64,000 nt of DNA from Denitrovibrio sp. (GTDB taxonomy: Bacteria > Chrysiogenota > Deferribacteres > Deferribacterales > Geovibrionaceae), in contig PKTM01000026.1 in the NCBI GenBank assembly GCA_002869145.1, forward strand, positions 62,001 through 126,000. Reading direction: 5' to 3'. Shown here piece after piece: positions 57,964 through 64,000 of the stretch. The notes under the pieces are model-generated. The model did not search any database, was not told the DNA's origin, and saw only the letters and a list, made by a program, of their open reading frames with translations. Each line of letters opens with the position of its first letter. Position 1 is the stretch's first letter. Made by a program: the position numbers and the translations under genes.

Positions 57964-58911
57964 CTAGCCACTGCTAATAATCAATTCAATGTTTGTTATT
58001 CCTACATCCCTGAAATGCACTGGTTTAATTACCTCATTACTGATTGTAGTTCTAGGGTTATCCTCTATCCAAGGAAGAACGAAAATACAAAATGAGTTAG
58101 ACTTATCAAAATTTATAGACTCGATAGGGATATTAAATTCTGATACTTGCTTATCTCTCATAGAATATGTCTTCGATGGTATTAACGAAACATAGTCATT
58201 TATCTGAAAATAGTAATTCTCTGATTGTCCAGGTCTTAATCCGCCATGAAAAGTATCAATAAGAATCTTAACTTTTAGTTTGTCATCTGGAGAAATGCCA
58301 TTTTTAGCTAATATCGACCCTAAACTAAATGTTTTAAACAAAGCTATGGCTGCGTATTGACGGTAAAAGTTCCCCTTTAGTTCACTGGAGCTAATTAGAA
58401 AATTACCAGGGCTCAGTTCAATACTATTTTCTGAATATTTAGAGTACTTCTCATTAAAGTCTTTATCATTAGCTGAAATTGTTTGCACATACTTATATGC
58501 GCTAAAGTCCAACCCTTCTATTATCTTAGAGTATTCTGAAATCCACTTATAAACTACTTGCGTATTAACTGATTTATCTCCTTTAAAACTATTGTTTTCT
58601 TTATCAAAATAAATGATCCCCTTTTCTTCTTGGGGAAAGATATCAAGATTGTCGGGATTATAATTTGTCCCTGCTATACCAGGAAAGATGTTATCTCCTA
58701 AATGAACCTCAGTGCTTTCCAGCAAGCTTAGACTAACGGCTTTATCTTCTTGAACATAGTTATATACGATATTCCCTTCAGCATAAGTATTGTTATCACC
58801 ATTTATAGTAACGATTTCCTTATTGTAATTACTCAGGCTAAATATTCCTGTAACAACTGCGGCAATTATTACTGCTGCTGCACCAATTAAGGCAATTTTA
58901 TAATCTTTCAT
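57964..58911 (-). CDS. Membrane-anchored protein, partner of nuclease-STAND ATPase
   Basis: 315 residues. One N-terminal helix (IALIGAAAVIIAAVVTGIFSL) then a soluble region opening with INGDNNTYAEGN, beta-rich (QNYYFQINDYVSLIPS-like) and without known catalytic motifs. Its start overlaps the ATPase stop by four bases (ATGA), so they are probably co-translated. The role is unknown; a membrane-tethered accessory or effector is possible. Confidence 0.7.
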   Translation of the reverse strand: MKDYKIALIGAAAVIIAAVVTGIFSLSNYNKEIVTINGDNNTYAEGNIVYNYVQEDKAVSLSLLESTEVHLGDNIFPGIAGTNYNPDNLDIFPQEEKGIIYFDKENNSFKGDKSVNTQVVYKWISEYSKIIEGLDFSAYKYVQTISANDKDFNEKYSKYSENSIELSPGNFLISSSELKGNFYRQYAAIALFKTFSLGSILAKNGISPDDKLKVKILIDTFHGGLRPGQSENYYFQINDYVSLIPSKTYSMRDKQVSEFNIPIESINFDKSNSFCIFVLPWIEDNPRTTISNEVIKPVHFRDVGITNIELIISSG

Positions 58912-61900
58912 TCCTCATCCTTATAAAAGTTATCATCTGTCCAATACTCACCCTGAATTCCTGTTTCATCGCACCAGTAAAAACCACCAATCTTCTTTAG
59001 GCCTTTGTGTCGTAAGGTAAAATTATTAAACAACATCTTTTCTCCTAATATAAACCAAACAAGCATTAAATCATTATCATTGAGCCACCTTTCAAAATAT
59101 ACTTTATCAATCAGCGCAAAGTCAGACGAATCAGGCTCGTTCTCAAAGTTAATAAATACATCTTCACCATTTGAGTCTACCCATGTTCCGGGTTTATCTA
59201 GATCTTTTTGTAACCTAAGCTCTTCAATCAAATATGGTGATGGGCAATAAAAAGAGAGACGTGACTCAATTGATTTATCTTTGTTGTATGAATCCCATTC
59301 ATAATTTCTCAGTATTGGTAAGAGAGGAACTTTAATATTCGGATATTCACTATCATAATATTTATCCTGCTCTGGTTCAGTCCATAAAGGGCTAGAGTCC
59401 TCAAAAGTTTCTCTCCAGGGATATTCGCCATAATACAAGCCACTCGAGACATTATAATGTGTGTTAGGATTATCATTGTAGAAGTACTTCCCTTTGGTCT
59501 CTTTAATTAGCTGTCCTAAGTCTTTTTTGTATATTACTATAGACTTGACAATGAACCAAAAATCACGTTTAGGCTCTTCCTTATCACAACCAAAATTATA
59601 ATAACCGTACAATATGCTCCAAAACCGTGAATTAGCATCTTTTGCCAATAGGAGTTTCTTTATATCTGGAATATCACTCTCAGACTGTATCCAATCCTCT
59701 TTTTCTTTAGTATTCTGAGCACCATAAGGGCGATGGTTGAAAATACTCATTTTCTGATTATTACGAGGATAGCAAAGGATGGAAGGATCGATATTGTGCA
59801 TATATATATCAGAGATATTTTCAAAAATGCCAAAAACAGCTTCTGAAGAATACTTATCAACTTCATAATAGAATTTATCAGCTAAATGGGCTAAAAATTC
59901 ATAAAGCCCAATGTACATATATTTTTTATTGAATCGCTCGGTATTATACCTCTCACGCCCAAAGTTACCTGCAAGATATCTTTCTGCAGCCTCGAACAAC
60001 ACCTTATCATAGCCAATATCATTTACTTTTTGACAAATCCATCTAGCAGCCCATTGCCTGCTAAATCTTGCATATCCACCATGTCTACCAGCACCACTTA
60101 ACCATCTATAATATTCAGCATCCTTGCTGGAAATAGTATCTGTGAAAGCTGTCGTAGCAACTCTCTTTCGCTCCCAGCTATCATCTGAGCTTGATACAAA
60201 TTCTATCTGTATATTGTCCAATTTTGAGGCTTTTTTTAATAACCTTTCCCTTTTTGCTTCCTCTTCTATTTCAGATTCAACATGCACCATATTATTATAT
60301 GCCTGCATTTGAGCTTCATTTAAAGACTCTATAAACGGTTCCATTAATTCTGAAACAGTTTTTGGCCGGACCTCTTTTAGAGGTGTTGCGAACCAATCAT
60401 GAACTTGATTAAGCTCATGTTTGCAAAAATCGCTAAAAGTGCTTTTCAGAGTATGCCAAGTGTCACCAAGCTTTTCATCTAGCTCTTCTATTTCAGATAT
60501 CTCAGGATCATGTAGTTCGAAATCGTTATCATATGGGGGAGTAATATTTTTTATTACATCTTCATCTTGTATTAATCCCAAATATATAGCGTATTCAATT
60601 ATTCCTTTAGCATAATGCCTGAGCATTATATTGGGGCATGGGGAGTGGTTCGAGAATACGAAATCATATGTTATATCTGCTATCGATTTAATTGAGTTTT
60701 TATCGTCAATATTTAATACAAGACCATATGCTATTGCATAAAGCCTTTCAGTTACATAAGGATCATTAACATCATTGAATTGTTTAATTAGCTGCATCAT
60801 TGAGATAGGAAATTTCAGCAAAATTGATATTGCTGCTTTAGTACATTTGTCGCGTATTAATCTATTGTTAGTTGACGTAGCCCAAATTAGCACTATTGAA
60901 CATAGCTCAACTGTCACTTGATCTGTATTGCAATGGTTTGCTTTCCATGCCCAGTTTATAATTGTCTTAAGCGCACTATGCTCATCTTCTTCCATCGTAA
61001 ACCTTGCTATATCTTTTGACCAAAGCAAATCTCTATCAATTATAGACATAGTTATAAGGCGATCGTGAAGATATTGGGCATTTAGGGGATGATCCTGTAT
61101 TGGAGATAACATAAGTAGAACATCAAGTTTCTCGAACTCGTCAACTTCTAAATTCTTGAATACATTAATCGTACTTTTATTAACTGAACTAGGTTTACGC
61201 CATAATAAACTTTCAATAAAGGCCTCTTTAAAAATATAATAATCATACCCTGCTTCTGGATCTACTAGTTCAACTAACTCAATATTATACTTTTCTGGGA
61301 CTAATACGCTAAGTTCTTCGATAATACCAGCATACCTAGAGGGTTCTTCAAGAACTACCGTCTGCAACTTTGCATCATCCTTGATTGCTACTTTAAGTGC
61401 ATCTAGATTATTTATGTCTTTAAGAAGCTCTTTTGTAATAATATGATCACTAAATCTCTCAAATGAAAAACGTATAAATTTAACACCATCAAAGTCATCA
61501 TCATCTGTGTAAACAACATCTTCAGCTAATGCGCCCTCATCAATTAGAAAATATAGCAATGATTGATTATAGTTATTTGCAGGTAGTACATTGTTTAAGA
61601 GTTCATATGTCTCATTTTTCGTTAAACGAAAATAATTATGATGCAACATTTCTTTGGCTAATTTATTCAATCCAACTGAAACAATTCGGCTATCAGGGTC
61701 TGATTTATATTTTAACACTGCCTTCTCATCTAAAGTTTCTAAATAAAATTCAAATATTGTATTTTTACTTCCAAGACCTTTAGGAAAGGATGTTAGGCCT
61801 CGATTTAAAAGCCCTTCAGTACATATCTTTAACATCAAGGGATTCGAGAATTCGGGAGCTAATATAGGCATCGCTGGTCGCTGAAGTCCTTGTTTGTCTA

Positions 61901-63419
61901 AATATATTTCTGCAGCTTTTTCTTCATAACCTTCAAAACCATATTGAATAATTTGAGGTAAAATATCTTCATTAAAAAGAGTCTTACCTAAAATGTTCTT
62001 TAAAAAAGTGTCTCTGCAGCTAAAAACAATTGCAAGGTTATCAAAACGATCAATTTGTTGTAATATGGAAGGTATATACTCCTTCCATGTAGAACTATGC
62101 TCACCTTCATTTATTGCATCTATCAAAATTAAAGTTCTTATGCCTTTAGCTTTTCCTGCTGCGTCCAGCGCACCAAGGATAGTATCAACAGGGTATTGCC
62201 TCAAATCAAGATTTTCAATAATGTTACTCCAAGGATTTACGCCCCTGTAGTGCCATCCTGGAAATAATACAACAGGCAGCTTAGATTCAATAAATTTAGT
62301 CGCGATATCACACATAAGATGTGACTTTCCAGAACCTGCTCGCCCAGTTAAAATAGCCTTTTTTTCTATAAACAATCTCATACTTAGAGTACCAATGTAA
62401 TACTTTAAATCAGAAAAGGTCGATTTTATTGCATAAAGAATTCTTACTAAATTATCTGCTACCTCGTCTTTATTAGGTTCTTCCATTGCGATAGTTGATA
62501 ATAGCTCAATATATAATTGATTCTCTTCGATATTTCGTTGATAAAACGTCCCGACAGTATTATCACAAATACTAAGAACCTTTGCAGAATTTTTTAAAAT
62601 GTATTCTTTTGATAAGTATTTATTAATTTCAGAAATTGGACTGCTCAAGAACTCTAAAATTTTGGATTTTATAACAACCGGAACTTTGAAATCTCTCCAA
62701 ATTGAGCTTGATTCTAATTCACATAACTCATTTAGCTGTATTTCTAATTTTGTCCAAAATTCTGGATGGGATGAAACAGCATATAGTTCCTCAATAATAG
62801 GCAACTCGACATTAAGTTCAGGAGTATATCTTTCTCCAAATGCTGCGCGAGACTCTTCATATCTATTATAGAAATATTCATCAGTAAAATATGTGAGTCC
62901 AAACCAGTATAACAACTTGCCCGTATATCCTGGCTCGCTATTGCTCAGCTTACTTATCAGCTCAGATGCCCCCCAATAGACAAACTCGACATTCTCACTT
63001 GTCATTCCTTTCCATTCCTCTACATGCTTGTCCCATTCTTTAAGCATGGAGTTATATTTTTCACCACTTTTTGTTATTTTTCTTGAGTCTGTTCTGTCTA
63101 AAGGTATACAAATATAATATTTTGTAGTACTAGGATGTTTTTATGAAAATGCTTTTACAGATTTAGTTACTTGTGCCCATTTATTGGAGTCCATACCATC
63201 AGGAAAATATTTCGCCTGTAGAGAATACTCTTTCCCATCAGGTAGCTTCCAATAACATTAAACTCCACCATCTCCCACTGCTCCTTCTTTCCGAATATAA
63301 GTGGCATCAGGATGTGGGGGTTCCATACTGAAAAGTTGACAACAAAGCTCTTCAAAACCTATGTTCTGACTTCCAGCGTGTGGTCTGATTTTTTTAAAAT
63401 CAACATTAGGTAACTGCAT
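58908..63419 (-). pseudogene. Mrr-like nuclease fused to STAND ATPase (Avs-like), two in-frame TAA stops
   Basis: Reading from ATG 63419 gives 1503 codons. The N-terminal domain is a PD-(D/E)xK restriction nuclease: GFEELCCQLF, GAVGDGGV, then EYSLQAKYF (E-x-Q-K type), CIPLDRTD and the terminal VEFVYWGASEL. Codon 54 (63258-63260, after GDGGV) and codon 93 (63141-63143, after KAFS) are TAA; homologous sequence continues in frame. In related proteins I expect Glu at both. From Met 63047 on (1379 residues) the frame is open: Walker A LTGRAGSGKS, Walker B LILIDAINEGE, then helical repeats and a C-terminal domain of unknown fold. Likely an anti-phage Avs-like gene, with the nuclease possibly disabled. 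Confidence 0.78.
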
Positions 63420-63675
63420 GTGTAATTATAAGAATTTACAATCATGAATTGCAAGTCTAAAACACCTATATTGCGACAAATAATTTACTTTCACACAGAG
63501 TTATTCTCAAAGTTGGGAGATTTTTGCTTTATGGCATTACAGACAAATATTCTATAAATCATTAATACTCATTATCCCCCTCATACATGGAAAGATGTAT
63601 CCGTATATGATATTATAATAAATTGCCTATTGAATAAGTAGGTAAAATCAAATCCACTAAAAAGGTTAATAAGTT

Positions 63676-64000
63676 ATGTCAAAAGAATATTTAGCTAATG
63701 AAAATCAAATAACAAAAAGATTTATATGTTTCCCCGATAAACTTGATTGTGAATTTGATTATGGTGAGGGCAAAAGAGGGGTAAGATTAAAAGGATTTCA
63801 AGTTGATTCACCACTTGACCTTTTTAAAGAGGCAACCATATACACATTCGACATAGATTCCACTGATTTTTATTCCATCAAATCTACTGGAGGCAAGTTA
63901 TACACGTACAGATTTATTGATAGCTTTATCTCTGGAGAAAGATACGCTTTAATCACCATTATTGAAAGTGAAGGTAATAGTTATTATTATCCATCATTTA
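63676..64000 (+). CDS. Uncharacterised gene, 3' end beyond window
   Basis: At least 108 residues, open to the right edge, starting MSKEYLANENQITKRF after an AAAGG site. The sequence is mixed alpha/beta, with VRLKGFQVDSPLDLF and YTYRFIDSFISGERY. No motif is recognised. It is divergent from the nuclease-STAND gene, 256 bp away. Confidence 0.55.
   Translation, partial: MSKEYLANENQITKRFICFPDKLDCEFDYGEGKRGVRLKGFQVDSPLDLFKEATIYTFDIDSTDFYSIKSTGGKLYTYRFIDSFISGERYALITIIESEGNSYYYPSF

Noticed and set aside
63167-63355. Small separate minus-strand ORF upstream of the STAND ATPase
   Set aside because: It is out of frame with the nuclease reading that shows clear motifs (GDGGV, QAKYF), so it is a shadow of that pseudogene.
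1-64000. Reassigned stop codon or alternative genetic code
   Set aside because: In-frame stops use TAG, TGA and TAA, and intact genes end normally with stop codons, so no single reassignment explains them.

Overview
The window comes from a Gram-negative, AT-rich, respiratory bacterium with many periplasmic and lipoprotein genes, c-type cytochromes, two-component regulators and organic-acid uptake systems. The combination (SCO protein, a cytochrome oxidase whose subunit II carries two extra haem c domains, a KaiC-like/PEP-binding fusion, TRAP and TTT transporters beside amidohydrolases) would fit a Deferribacterota member such as Denitrovibrio or Geovibrio. That placement is inference from gene content only; no marker gene settles it.

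Layout. 1-9 kb: histidine kinase tail, YkgJ-type cysteine-cluster protein, then a cytochrome c oxidase operon (cytochrome c, SCO, subunits I, III, IV, II and haem O synthase), a helical protein of unknown role, a metallo-beta-lactamase-fold enzyme and a zinc ribbon. 9-28.4 kb: large secreted lipoproteins, a nitrilase-family enzyme, a KaiC-like/PEP-binding fusion, ArsR and response regulators, a dienelactone-hydrolase-like protein, tRNA-Gly(CCC), a receiver / periplasmic binding protein / histidine kinase trio, and amtB-glnK. 28.6-34.9 kb: subtilisin-like lipoprotein, CheD, a PAS histidine kinase. 35-46.7 kb: two catabolic cassettes, one TRAP transporter plus LigI-like amidohydrolases (one fused to a FadR-type regulator), the other a TTT transporter plus a DUF6282-like amidohydrolase and a UTRA-type GntR regulator. 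The second is bracketed by a direct repeat of about 350 bp made of an integrase 3' end and a tRNA-like attachment remnant. 47.5-64 kb: a very AT-rich accessory island with a three-gene membrane/pseudokinase/ATPase operon, an IS21-family element, and a nuclease-STAND ATPase with two companion genes.

Two things stand out. First, the operon at 47520-53998 encodes an exported FG-GAP-like membrane protein, a degenerate protein kinase fused to an Orc1/STAND-like ATPase, and a membrane P-loop protein. I do not recognise it as a described system; it could be an envelope-sensing signalling or defence module. Second, five otherwise well-conserved genes (oxidase subunits I and III, a 2,000-residue lipoprotein, a PAS histidine kinase and the nuclease-STAND ATPase) are interrupted by single in-frame stops, six in all, using TAG, TGA and TAA. 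Coding similarity continues in the same frame after each stop. Most fit one substitution class (G:C to T:A). They may be recent pseudogenes, strain-specific nonsense alleles or consensus errors; reads would decide.

No CRISPR array, rRNA or replication origin was seen.
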